Assembly: GCA_014804695.1 (NCBI GenBank)
Contig: JAAUZJ010000043.1
Location: 1 to 64,000, forward strand
Origin: Lachnospiraceae bacterium
Lineage (GTDB): Bacteria; Bacillota; Clostridia; Lachnospirales; Lachnospiraceae
Reading direction: 5' to 3'
DNA length: 64,000 nt
Below are positions 43,007 to 51,953 of this stretch, one piece after another; position 1 is the first letter of the stretch; every line of letters starts with the position of its first letter. A program made the translations under genes and the position numbers. Under the pieces are notes generated by a model that saw only the letters and a program-made list of their open reading frames with translations, did not search any database and was not told the origin of the DNA.

Positions 43007-44229
43007 CACAAATAATTTTTCACATAGACGTAAACTCAGCTTTCCTAAGCTGGAGCGCGCTTGACAAACTTGCACACGGCGCTGCTACGGATCTGCGTAC
43101 CATACCTGCTATTATCGGCGGCGACATGGCTAAGCGCCATGGCGTAGTCCTTGCCAAGTCCATACCCGCCAAAGCTTATGGTATTAAGACCGGTGAGCCT
43201 ATCGTAAACGCAATGCGCAAATGTCCTTCTCTTCTTGTCGAAAAACCGGACCATGCCCTGTATCATGAAAAAAGTCATGAACTTATGAACCTTCTATCCG
43301 ACATTTGTCCCGACATAGAACAGGTAAGCGTGGATGAATGTTACATGGATTACACGCCAATAAGCAGACTTTTCCCCTCTCCGATAGATGCCGCAGCCCA
43401 CATACGCACACTGGTTTATGAAAAACTTGGATTTACGGTAAATATTGGCATATCTGACTGTAAAGTGCTTGCAAAAATGGCCTCAGACTTTGAAAAACCC
43501 AATCTAACGCACACACTGTATTCTCACGAAATTCAAGAAAAAATGTGGAACCTTCCGGTATCTTCTTTATTTATGTGCGGCCATTCCAGCGTAGAGACGC
43601 TTCATAAACTGGGAATTCTTACCATTGGCGACCTTGCAAAGACCGATGTAGATATTTTAACTGCTAATCTGAAAAGTCATGGCAGGCTGCTATGGGAATA
43701 TGCCAACGGCATCGATGATTCGGTAGTAGAGACGACACCGGAAGCCGCCAAGGGCATCGGTAACTCCATTACGCTATCTAAGGACGCCGTAACAACGCAG
43801 GAAGCATGTCATATACTCCTTAAACTGTCTGAATCCGTTGCGAGGAGGCTACGGACCGCCGGACAGATGGCGGAAATGATCAGTGTGGAAATTAAATACA
43901 ATAATTTTAAAAAAGTATCCCACCAGACAACGCTTCAAACCCCGACTTCCGGCAGCGATACGATTTATAGGATTTCCTGCGCTCTATTAAATGAGCTTTG
44001 GGACGGCACCCCCATACGGTTACTGGGAATACGCTCTTCTAAACTGGTTTCAGCGCAGGCGCCTGTACAGCTGAGCCTTTTTGACATGTCCGCAGTCTCT
44101 ACAGACGATAAACCGTCAATTTCTTCACGCAAAGAAGCCAAGCTTGAAAAAGCGCTTGACACTATCAGGCAAAAATATGGAGCAGACGCCGTTGTACGCG
44201 GAAGCCTGCTCCAAAATGAAACTGATTAA
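43003..44229 (+). CDS. dinB: Y-family DNA polymerase (DNA polymerase IV)
   Basis: A 408-residue translesion polymerase. Catalytic acidic residues are in 'FHIDVNSAF' and 'VSVDECYMDYT'. The thumb and little-finger regions follow, and the C-terminal 'QLSLFD' is a beta-clamp binding motif. The start overlaps prsW by ATGA, which is an unusual partner. No LexA box was recognised in front of prsW. Confidence 0.92.
   Translation: MTQIIFHIDVNSAFLSWSALDKLAHGAATDLRTIPAIIGGDMAKRHGVVLAKSIPAKAYGIKTGEPIVNAMRKCPSLLVEKPDHALYHEKSHELMNLLSDICPDIEQVSVDECYMDYTPISRLFPSPIDAAAHIRTLVYEKLGFTVNIGISDCKVLAKMASDFEKPNLTHTLYSHEIQEKMWNLPVSSLFMCGHSSVETLHKLGILTIGDLAKTDVDILTANLKSHGRLLWEYANGIDDSVVETTPEAAKGIGNSITLSKDAVTTQEACHILLKLSESVARRLRTAGQMAEMISVEIKYNNFKKVSHQTTLQTPTSGSDTIYRISCALLNELWDGTPIRLLGIRSSKLVSAQAPVQLSLFDMSAVSTDDKPSISSRKEAKLEKALDTIRQKYGADAVVRGSLLQNETD
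44171..44212 (-). terminator. candidate terminator of the flavin reductase gene, inside dinB
   Basis: GGAGCAG (44179-44185) pairs with CTGCTCC (44206-44212); on the minus strand the stem is followed by ATATTTTT. It lies inside the last codons of dinB and would end the convergent flavin reductase transcript. Confidence 0.45.
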
Positions 44230-44232
44230 TTT

Positions 44233-44820
44233 TTAAACTCCTCTTTCATTATAACTTTTGGCACGCTGTACGCTATAGCCAAAGAAACCAAGGTCTTCAC
44301 CTGTGGCAAAATACCTGCCATGTGAATACACTAACGGTTTGGAATCATTCAAATGAAAACCTCCCCTATCGTCCATATATTTTTCGTCAACATGGACTGA
44401 CACTACTTCAGCAATAAACATATGGTGGGAACCAAGTTCCTTCTTCTCAACCACCTTGCATTCAATATTAACAGGGCTTTCTTTTACTAATGGAGCTGCG
44501 ACAATATCCGCAGGAACCCTGGTTAATTTTGCTGCTTTCCATTTATCTATGTCCTTACCGCTTCTTACCCCACAGAAATCCGTCGCAAAACAAAGTCTTT
44601 TTGTTGTAAGATTTATAACAAACTCGCCTGTCTCTTCAATCATATGATAAGAATAACGCTCCGGCCGGACAGATATAGAAACCATTGGCGGATTGGAGCA
44701 GATTGTTCCGGTCCATGCTACTGTCAAAAGATTACTATTACCCTGCTTATCAGCTACACTTACCAACACGGCCGGCAGCGGATACAGCATATTGCCTGGT
44801 TTAAAATTCTGTTTCCCCAT
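44233..44820 (-). CDS. flavin reductase family protein (FMN-binding split barrel)
   Basis: A 195-residue FMN-binding protein of the flavoredoxin type. Markers are 'GNMLYPLPAVLVSVADKQGN', 'TVAWTGTICSNPPMVSISVR', 'FVINLT' and 'GSHHMFIAEVVSVHVDE'. Probably an NAD(P)H:flavin or related oxidoreductase in the cytosol. It converges on dinB with three bases between stops. Confidence 0.88.
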   Translation of the reverse strand: MGKQNFKPGNMLYPLPAVLVSVADKQGNSNLLTVAWTGTICSNPPMVSISVRPERYSYHMIEETGEFVINLTTKRLCFATDFCGVRSGKDIDKWKAAKLTRVPADIVAAPLVKESPVNIECKVVEKKELGSHHMFIAEVVSVHVDEKYMDDRGGFHLNDSKPLVYSHGRYFATGEDLGFFGYSVQRAKSYNERGV

Positions 44821-44841
44821 AATAGCGCCCCCATTCCAGTC

Positions 44842-45441
44842 TTAGAATTTTATTACGATATTAAACAAATTAATCACAATATCAATTATAACCATCAGCA
44901 TGATAATAATGGAAACAGGCAAGAGTGCACTCTGTTTCTTAGCACCTTCACTAATCTTTTGTGATATGGTACTTGTCTGCTTTTCCAATTCCTCTGCCAT
45001 AGATGCTTGTACATTTCTATAAACCTTGACATTTTCCTTATGTTGAAAATCGTCTGAACGCATGGAAATTTCTTCCATCTGCTTTTTTAGTTCCGTAAAA
45101 AGCTGCTCCAGCTCTGCTTTTGCATCATCAGCTTGTGTACTATCAGCCTCTTTAACAGCCTCGATCTTCTTAAGCGCCGCTTCAAGCATTTGCTGCATTT
45201 TATCCATATTCTCCGCAGCTCTAAGATTCACCTTACGCATATCCTGAATCATGACATCATATTCAGCTGACTGCTTTTGAATCAAGGCATCGTATTCGGC
45301 TGACTGTTTCTGAATCAGGGTATCGTATTCGGCTACCTGATTCTGAAGCTGCTCCATTTTTGCAGCGTCCGCCGCCGCATTTGCCTGAATCATCTCCTGT
45401 GAGCTTTTCTTATGAGATAATCTATCTATGAATGTGTCCAT
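44842..45441 (-). CDS. coiled-coil protein with C-terminal membrane anchor
   Basis: A 199-residue protein; ATG at 45441 follows TGGAGGATCAAT. Residues ~20-150 are a coiled coil containing three near-perfect copies of an 11-residue unit QKQSAEYDALI. A single hydrophobic tail (about 178-197, 'LLPVSIIIMLMVIIDIVINL') anchors it. Orientation is probably with the coil in the cytoplasm. Function unknown; related proteins appear common in Lachnospiraceae. Confidence 0.7.
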   Translation of the reverse strand: MDTFIDRLSHKKSSQEMIQANAAADAAKMEQLQNQVAEYDTLIQKQSAEYDALIQKQSAEYDVMIQDMRKVNLRAAENMDKMQQMLEAALKKIEAVKEADSTQADDAKAELEQLFTELKKQMEEISMRSDDFQHKENVKVYRNVQASMAEELEKQTSTISQKISEGAKKQSALLPVSIIIMLMVIIDIVINLFNIVIKF

Positions 45442-45776
45442 ATTGATCCTCCATTTTTTCAATTTATTTTACCACTTTTTTACTATTATGACAACAAACA
45501 ATATTTTTGTGCAAATTATATAATTCCAAAGGCAGTTGTCTATATTTTTTATTGAAATTAACGATATTTTTACATCTTGTTCATAACTTATTCATAATTT
45601 ATGTATATAATAAATACATACAAACAAAGAAAAACACATAGATAAATTTTTTCATAATAGCCCGGATGTCGAAAGGTGTCCGGGCACTCCTCATTTATAT
45701 GCAAGTTTATTAGATGATTGTACAACAGACAGCTAAAAAATAGAGTTTCGCAAATGCCTAAACCGTATAAATATTT
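45442..45776. other. intergenic stretch with one GC-rich hairpin
   Basis: About 335 bases. It contains a short hairpin, GCCCGGA (45660-45666) with TCCGGGC (45679-45685), without a clear T tract. No gene was seen. The hairpin may be part of a leader or of an untested small RNA. Confidence 0.3.
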
Positions 45777-45801
45777 GAAGGGATAGAATTTCTATCCCTT
45801 C
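45777..45801 (-). terminator. hairpin at the 3' end of the alarmone synthetase gene
   Basis: GAAGGGATAGAA and TTCTATCCCTTC form a perfect stem across the stop codon; the minus strand then reads AAATATTTAT. A weak T tract makes it a probable but not certain terminator. Confidence 0.5.
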
Positions 45802-46424
45802 GCGAGATTCTGTATCTCTTTATTTAAGTTCAACATTCTGCTATCCAGATCGGACACGATTCTTGAACACTCTACAAGCTGCTCTTTGATTCCGTCAGGC
45901 GCATTTCCTTCAAATTTATAATGTATCTTATGCTCTAAGCTTGCCCAGAAATCCATAGCTACCGTTCTTATCTGTATCTCAACTTTGGTATCCTCAATCC
46001 TGTCGGACAAATATACCGGTACTGTTACAAGCATATGATAGCTCTTATATCCGCTTGCTTTCGGATTCACGATGTAATCTTTTACGGAAATGACATTAAT
46101 GTCACTTTGATTGCTTATCATATCCGCGATCTGATATATATCAGAAGTAAAAGAACAGATTACACGAATCCCCGCTATGTCATTAACATACTTAATCATA
46201 TTGCCAATCGTGGATTCATAACCATGCTTTTTCAATTTCTTAACTATACTCTCAGGCGTCTTAATACGTGACTTGATATGCTCTATCGGATTATATCTAT
46301 GTACGTGCTGAAATTCGTCATTAAGTATTTCCAATTTAGTTGATATCTGCTTCAAAGCTGATTTATAAATAAGCGTAACCTCGGTCCAGCTATCTATATC
46401 ATCTCTATCTGTATAAACTTCCAT
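45792..46424 (-). CDS. relQ: small alarmone (p)ppGpp synthetase
   Basis: A 210-residue RelA/SpoT-type synthetase with no hydrolase or regulatory domain. ATG at 46424 follows GGGGGAAGTAAAT. Motifs: 'RIKTPESIVKKLKKHG', 'NDIAGIRVICSFTSDIYQIA', 'VNPKASGYKSYHMLVTV' and 'VEIQIRTVAMDFWASLEHKI'. It makes pppGpp/ppGpp from ATP and GTP/GDP. RelQ/YjbM type by length and motifs; the exact subfamily is an inference. Confidence 0.9.
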   Translation of the reverse strand: MEVYTDRDDIDSWTEVTLIYKSALKQISTKLEILNDEFQHVHRYNPIEHIKSRIKTPESIVKKLKKHGYESTIGNMIKYVNDIAGIRVICSFTSDIYQIADMISNQSDINVISVKDYIVNPKASGYKSYHMLVTVPVYLSDRIEDTKVEIQIRTVAMDFWASLEHKIHYKFEGNAPDGIKEQLVECSRIVSDLDSRMLNLNKEIQNLAKG

Positions 46425-46644
46425 ATTTACTTCCCCCGACATTACATTATAATATACTAAATATATTCTACCACAATCTCTCCAAAATGTATATATTTCA
46501 CAATTTTTTTATTAAATTTTAATTTTTATTGTTTATTTTTTCGTATCATACCAAAATGTGACATCCAAAATTTTTATTTACATTTCGGGAAATGATATGT
46601 ATATTGTTTATAGATTATTTTTATCGAAAAGTGAGGTCTTTTTC

Positions 46645-46911
46645 ATGTTTCGTATGTGGGCAAAAGAATTTAAAGACAATCGAATGCTTCGAGACTGCGT
46701 CATATGCAATGATGACGACGATACCCGCACGCACAAAGTCTTTAATGCCATAGACGAAATCTGTTATCAATTCAACCTTGGCAAGCCAATCTGGCTCGAC
46801 GCTAATGTACGCGATTTCAAACGCCATGATAAAACCCGTTTTACCCAGGACAACTTTATAGAAAGCATTGATTTCGATTATCTTGAAATACATATAATCG
46901 AGGAAGATTAA
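46645..46911 (+). CDS. conserved small protein of unknown function
   Basis: An 88-residue acidic protein; ATG at 46645 has GTGAGG nine bases upstream, and a longer frame from 46558 has no site. It reads MFRMWAKEFKDNRMLRD and contains 'DDDTRTHKVFNAIDEI', 'PIWLDANV' and 'FDYLEIHIIEED'. The sequence is strongly structured and seems conserved in Lachnospiraceae from memory, but has no known function. Confidence 0.7.
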   Translation: MFRMWAKEFKDNRMLRDCVICNDDDDTRTHKVFNAIDEICYQFNLGKPIWLDANVRDFKRHDKTRFTQDNFIESIDFDYLEIHIIEED

Positions 46912-47024
46912 ATTGAAAAATCATAGATTTTTCATAGACGAACTTGTTCGTCTTGCGAGTCATTGTGCTGACGCCGTTGGCATCAGGCACAAACGTCGCA
47001 AGGTATGTAATATGCATAATTCTC

Positions 47025-47053
47025 TTGACACCGCATATTATATGTAGTAGTAT
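47025..47053 (+). promoter_or_regulatory. sigma-A promoter of the hemolysin III family gene
   Basis: TTGACA (47025-47030), 17-base spacer, TAGTAT (47048-47053), 76 bases before the start codon. The region upstream (46915-47000) holds two short hairpins and no gene. Confidence 0.6.
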
Positions 47054-47128
47054 TGCAATATACTTTATGTAGTTTCCGAAACTACTTGTTGCGGTTTTGT
47101 ATATTTGTGTGTCAAGGAGGAGAATATT

Positions 47129-47779
47129 ATGCAGATAACAATTCGTGAACCCGGCAGTGCAATTACTCATTTTATTGGGATGATGCTTGCAGTCTTTGCA
47201 TCCACACCGCTTTTGATAAAGGCGGCAGCGGGGGCTAATCCTACGGCTTATGGAGCAATGGCAGTATTCATGCTGAGCATGATCACACTATACGGTGCAA
47301 GCACGCTCTATCACAGTGTAACAGTAAAGGATAGTTTTCTTAAAATTTTCCGCAAAATAGATCATATGATGATATTTGTGCTTATTGCAGGCTCATATAC
47401 GCCGGTATGTCTGATCGTTCTTGGCGGAAAGTTAGGATATACCCTTCTATCTGTAGTTTGGGGAATAGCGATTGTCGGTATGTTAATAAAGGCATTGTGG
47501 ATTACCTGCCCGAAATGCTTTTCTTCTGTTATTTATATTGCTATGGGCTGGGTGTGTCTTGCCGTATTTGGACAATTATGGCATACGCTGCCGCACAGCG
47601 CCTTCCTCTGGCTGCTCGCAGGAGGAATCATCTATACGGCAGGCGGTATTATTTATGCCCTTAAACTGCCTATTTTCAACAGCAGACACAAAAACTTCGG
47701 TTCCCATGAAATTTTTCATTTGTTTGTCATGGGCGGGAGTATATGTCACTTCATTTTTATGTATCTTTATGTGGCATAA
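47129..47779 (+). CDS. hemolysin III/PAQR-family membrane protein
   Basis: A 216-residue protein with seven membrane segments; ATG at 47129 follows AAGGAGGAGAATATT. The PAQR signatures are 'STLYHSV', 'KIDHMMIFVLIAGSYTPVCL' and the late 'GSHEIFHLFVMGGSICHF' histidines. Bacterial members are often called hemolysin III but the function is unproven, with membrane fluidity or ceramidase-like roles suggested. Confidence 0.9.
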   Translation: MQITIREPGSAITHFIGMMLAVFASTPLLIKAAAGANPTAYGAMAVFMLSMITLYGASTLYHSVTVKDSFLKIFRKIDHMMIFVLIAGSYTPVCLIVLGGKLGYTLLSVVWGIAIVGMLIKALWITCPKCFSSVIYIAMGWVCLAVFGQLWHTLPHSAFLWLLAGGIIYTAGGIIYALKLPIFNSRHKNFGSHEIFHLFVMGGSICHFIFMYLYVA

Positions 47780-47822
47780 TTGAATTATATAGTTCTATGT
47801 GTTTTGGCGTAATTCAGATTAA

Positions 47823-50800
47823 TCATGTACGTTTATCCGATTCGACTGATGAATGGGTGCGGCGTTTTATAACAATTACTATAATCAATAATACAGCTGC
47901 ACCTGCTGCCACATAGATAATCCATACATTACCCACATCTTTTGATATAATGCAGTATTTACTACTGTCTCCTTTCATATCTACCTGGATATATTTACCG
48001 TACTCTTTATAAGAAATCTCTTTCCACCCTCCATCCGTGTTCTCCATAACACACTTTACTTTTTCATATGGATTATAAATTCTTACTTTTGATACTGCAT
48101 CACGAGCTAAGTCTGTGCCTTCTACGGTAATTTCATAACTTACAGACGGCGCGTTTTTTCCTATATAAGCTTTGGTTTCATGAGCGTTTCGTTCCAAAAA
48201 CGATACGTTAAGGGCGGCATCACCTGTATAGATTCCGTCAATATATGCGTATGGTTTATCCAAATTTCCCTCTCTGTCTTCTGCGTCCGTAATAATCTGT
48301 GCACTTGGCAGGGTCGTGATATTATCATAATATTCCGCTTCCAGCGTTATGTTACCGCTCATAGTCATATTACTTACATCAGGCCAGATCCCATAACTGC
48401 CCTCGATGGGCGGAGCCTTCGGAAACTCAACATCTTCAAGCGGCTTTCCGTACTCTACCTCCATGCGGTTTACCAGCTTATCATCAGCTATAAATGTCAA
48501 CTGTAAATGCCTAAACTGCAAGGGGAGCCCCTCTGTCTCAAGCAGTTCCTTATAGGTAATCGGCTCTGCGATGCCTATATAACTAACCCCGTCAATACCG
48601 TTAAGCTCTGTGCTTACAAAAAAATTACCTTTAATATCATCGCCATAATCCAGCCTTTCATCTTCTTTGGTCTCTATCCAGCCCGCAATCTCACCTTTTC
48701 TTATTGCACTGCCATTAATCAGTGCCATTGCATAACAATCCTGTATTCTGTTTCCTGAGCCTGCAATGCCGCCTATATATCCGGCGCCTTTTAATGAAGT
48801 TAACGACCAACAGCTTTTTATAAGCGCCAGAGATTCTCCACTGATGCCGCCTATATACTCTCCGTCCGTACTCTCAACACTTCCGTATGCTTCACTGCCT
48901 GATATGATCCCAAGATTCATATAGCCTGCTATACCGCCTACTCCGTCTTTTTTGGCCGTTATCTTTCCTTCGTTTTTACATCTGGAAATTATGCACTTGG
49001 TTAAATAGCGGCTGCCAAAAGAATAGTGGACGCTTCCTGCAGCATTACCTTCCGGATCTTCCTCGTCTATCGCCATAGAACCTGCAATGCCTCCAATATT
49101 GATATCGCCTCTTATAATCCCACTATTTACCGAATTTTCCACTTTACCGTCATAATTTCCATCTATATCTTCGTCCGAAACATCCTCATATCCGCCTCCC
49201 TCATAATACAAATCCTCGACGTCTTCGATTTTTTGTACAAATAACTGGAATATATTATTTATCTGGTCATTTATTGCACGCAAATCCGTTTCTAATATGT
49301 CGGAATGTTGTTTTAAGTCATTATTAATCTGACCTGCATATGACGATATCATCCCCAAACCGTCAAACAGACTGTTTATAGACATGCTCATTCCATCACT
49401 TAGTTTTTCAAATTGAATATCGAACTTGCCGTTTATATAAAGTATGGTCGAACGAAGCAGGCCAAAACCGGAATCCAGATACGATAAAACATCTTTCAGA
49501 TCATCAATTACATGGTTAAGCTCCACTCCTGCTTTATCCAAGGCCTCTTTCATTTCCGGCGTCAAAATACTTGAAATTGTTGCCAGATCACTAAGTATAT
49601 AAGAGAGCGTTGTTCCCGCATCTGAAAGCGCCTGCGCAAGATCAACCATATAGTCTATCAGCTTATTTATATCATCTTCGGTCAGATCTTTATAGTTCTT
49701 GCCATCTATGATCCTGTTTATATTCGACATAATATCGGATATATGCTGCATCTGTGTCTGTAAAAGCGTAACTCTTTGACTTAAATCAGACCACGAATCG
49801 CTTACGGCGCCGGAATCGGTATTGGGGGTGAAGGTTATTTTCACTTTTATGGGCTGTGAAGCACCTTCTATATTAAATGTATAAACATTTCCGGCTGTGT
49901 CTTTCTTGGAAACAGAAAGCTGTCTGCCCGACGCCTCGGTCGCGGTAGGCGGATTTTCTACTGTATAACCGGAGTTTGGTCTTACTGTCAGGGTGACTGT
50001 GTTATCTGATACGGAGTAATCGGCTTTGCCGCCGGCATTGGATTCTAAGATTATTTTTACGTCGGCCGTGTCTGTATTTCCTGAATCTTCCTCTGTTTCC
50101 GAAGCGCCTTTGCTTCCTGAATCGTCTGTGTTCTCCACCACGTCTCCATTTTCCGCTTTGTCCGTCTCTTCTGATTCACCTATTTCTTCCAATGTCTCCG
50201 GTTCAACTGACACATATGTCACAAATGACGAGTCCGACTGCTCTGATGCGCGCGACATTTCCGACACTACTGTCATTCCTGTCATTTTCGACGCACCCGT
50301 CATAACTGCCTCAAACTCAACCTTCACCACTACATTTTCTGCCGGCATTACAAAAGTATATTCATTCGAGCCCTCATTTCCGCTTGCCGCTTCCGTAAGC
50401 GAGACTTCATTCTTCTTGGCATCTACCGCCTTTATGTAACTCAGTTTATAGCCTTCATCCGGCGTTACCGTGAGCCGGACTTCCTCATTTTCTGCAGGCG
50501 CCCCTTTGTCAGAATACACATTTCCGCCTACACCTGATACAAGAGACAGTCTTGCATATTTTGTTTCATCATAGGGATCATCTCCAACTTTATCGGACAG
50601 TTTAAGCGCATCAACAACCTTTTTTAAATCGTCAGCCACCTTGGACATTTTATCTATCGCTTTATCTACGTCATCTATAATATACGGCATCCTGTCCATT
50701 ATGTAGTCCAGCCTGTTTGCTACCTCATTGACTGCAGAAATATTCTTGTTTACAAAATCTGTAGTCTCTCCTGCGATCGAATCCGCATCTGAGAGTGCTG

Positions 50801-51953
50801 AATCCGCATATGTCCTCAATGTGTTAAAATCGGAGTGGACGGTATCCTGTGTATCCGATGCATCATCAATGAATTTATCTACCAGATTATGCAGACGTCC
50901 AACTGCCTCTGAAATGGATTCGGCTTCTTCAACGCTTATATATGGCTCCATTTGTCCTGCAATACCGCCCACATCCTTACGCCCATAAACATTTCCTGTA
51001 TTATTGCACGATTTGACCTGTCCGGACTGCCGCCCTACTATGCCACCTATATTGTATCCGTTATGTTCATACCCGACTATTCCGATATTGGTACAATTTA
51101 CGATCATTCCTTTGGAATAGCCTGCAATGCCTCCGATATCCGTTCCGCTAACCAATTTTCGCTCCGATACGTCTTCTAACAGCCACTCAAGTCCTGCCTC
51201 ATCTTTTTCTTCCAACCATGAACTGTCGCTATTTACGCCTGCACTGTTCTGGCAGTTCCTAATCACACCGTAATTCGCGCCTGTGATGCCTCCTGCTCTG
51301 TCATAACCTGTTACTCTTCCGCTAACCGAACAGTTATTTATCGTTCCCGAACTTTCATTTTCTCCTGCTATACCGCCCGTCTCGGATTTTCCTTCTACTT
51401 TTCCCAAAAAGGTACAATTCAGAATCCAGCCGCCGTTTACACCGCATATTCCTCCCGTACAATCCTCTTCGTTTTCAGTACTTACAATTCCCGTAATCGT
51501 CAAATCCTGCACTATGCCTGTTTTCGCAATGTACCGGAAAAATCCGTCCGCATAACCGGAACCGGTATAATTAAAGCCTGATATAGTATGCCCATTGCCG
51601 TCAAAAGTGCCCGCAAAAATCTGAATAGGCTCAAAATCAATATCAGTCAGGGAAATATCTTCATTTAACTCTATACGCTTATCAATCGACCAGCTGTCGT
51701 TATTGCATTGCCCTGCTACCGCTAATAACTCCTCGGCGCTTTTTATGGTAATTATAATTACCTCTTTCTCTATATCAACTGCTGCCACAGCTTCAGTGTC
51801 TTCAGAGCTGTTTTCTGTGGCATTACTTTCTTTGGAAAAGGTTTCCGTGTCTCCACTTTCTTTCGCATATACAACACAATATGACACTTGTGTCATAATA
51901 AGGATTGCGGCTGCCAATCCACTGCAAATTCTAGTTATCACTTTCTTTTTCAT
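47823..51953 (-). CDS. GLUG/InlB-repeat surface protein with long coiled coil
   Basis: A 1376-residue protein; ATG at 51953 is nine bases after a GGAGG inside the MMPL gene, which it overlaps by 23 bases. A signal peptide (ICSGLAAAILIMTQ...YAKES) is followed by GLUG repeats (~110-330, e.g. 'GGIAGYSKGMIVNCTN'). A long helical region (~340-460) follows, then two divergent InlB B-like repeats, an acidic linker, a second helical region (~700-930), more GLUG repeats (~960-1130) and a C-terminal membrane helix 'WIIYVAAGAAVLLIIVIVI'. It is probably exposed and works with the MMPL exporter, like the coiled-coil partners of other MMPL/YhgE proteins. Confidence 0.85.
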   Translation of the reverse strand: MKKKVITRICSGLAAAILIMTQVSYCVVYAKESGDTETFSKESNATENSSEDTEAVAAVDIEKEVIIITIKSAEELLAVAGQCNNDSWSIDKRIELNEDISLTDIDFEPIQIFAGTFDGNGHTISGFNYTGSGYADGFFRYIAKTGIVQDLTITGIVSTENEEDCTGGICGVNGGWILNCTFLGKVEGKSETGGIAGENESSGTINNCSVSGRVTGYDRAGGITGANYGVIRNCQNSAGVNSDSSWLEEKDEAGLEWLLEDVSERKLVSGTDIGGIAGYSKGMIVNCTNIGIVGYEHNGYNIGGIVGRQSGQVKSCNNTGNVYGRKDVGGIAGQMEPYISVEEAESISEAVGRLHNLVDKFIDDASDTQDTVHSDFNTLRTYADSALSDADSIAGETTDFVNKNISAVNEVANRLDYIMDRMPYIIDDVDKAIDKMSKVADDLKKVVDALKLSDKVGDDPYDETKYARLSLVSGVGGNVYSDKGAPAENEEVRLTVTPDEGYKLSYIKAVDAKKNEVSLTEAASGNEGSNEYTFVMPAENVVVKVEFEAVMTGASKMTGMTVVSEMSRASEQSDSSFVTYVSVEPETLEEIGESEETDKAENGDVVENTDDSGSKGASETEEDSGNTDTADVKIILESNAGGKADYSVSDNTVTLTVRPNSGYTVENPPTATEASGRQLSVSKKDTAGNVYTFNIEGASQPIKVKITFTPNTDSGAVSDSWSDLSQRVTLLQTQMQHISDIMSNINRIIDGKNYKDLTEDDINKLIDYMVDLAQALSDAGTTLSYILSDLATISSILTPEMKEALDKAGVELNHVIDDLKDVLSYLDSGFGLLRSTILYINGKFDIQFEKLSDGMSMSINSLFDGLGMISSYAGQINNDLKQHSDILETDLRAINDQINNIFQLFVQKIEDVEDLYYEGGGYEDVSDEDIDGNYDGKVENSVNSGIIRGDINIGGIAGSMAIDEEDPEGNAAGSVHYSFGSRYLTKCIISRCKNEGKITAKKDGVGGIAGYMNLGIISGSEAYGSVESTDGEYIGGISGESLALIKSCWSLTSLKGAGYIGGIAGSGNRIQDCYAMALINGSAIRKGEIAGWIETKEDERLDYGDDIKGNFFVSTELNGIDGVSYIGIAEPITYKELLETEGLPLQFRHLQLTFIADDKLVNRMEVEYGKPLEDVEFPKAPPIEGSYGIWPDVSNMTMSGNITLEAEYYDNITTLPSAQIITDAEDREGNLDKPYAYIDGIYTGDAALNVSFLERNAHETKAYIGKNAPSVSYEITVEGTDLARDAVSKVRIYNPYEKVKCVMENTDGGWKEISYKEYGKYIQVDMKGDSSKYCIISKDVGNVWIIYVAAGAAVLLIIVIVIKRRTHSSVESDKRT

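Noticed and set aside
45660..45685. GC-rich hairpin as riboswitch or terminator
   Set aside because: No T tract and no match to a riboswitch consensus I know; recorded only as a hairpin.
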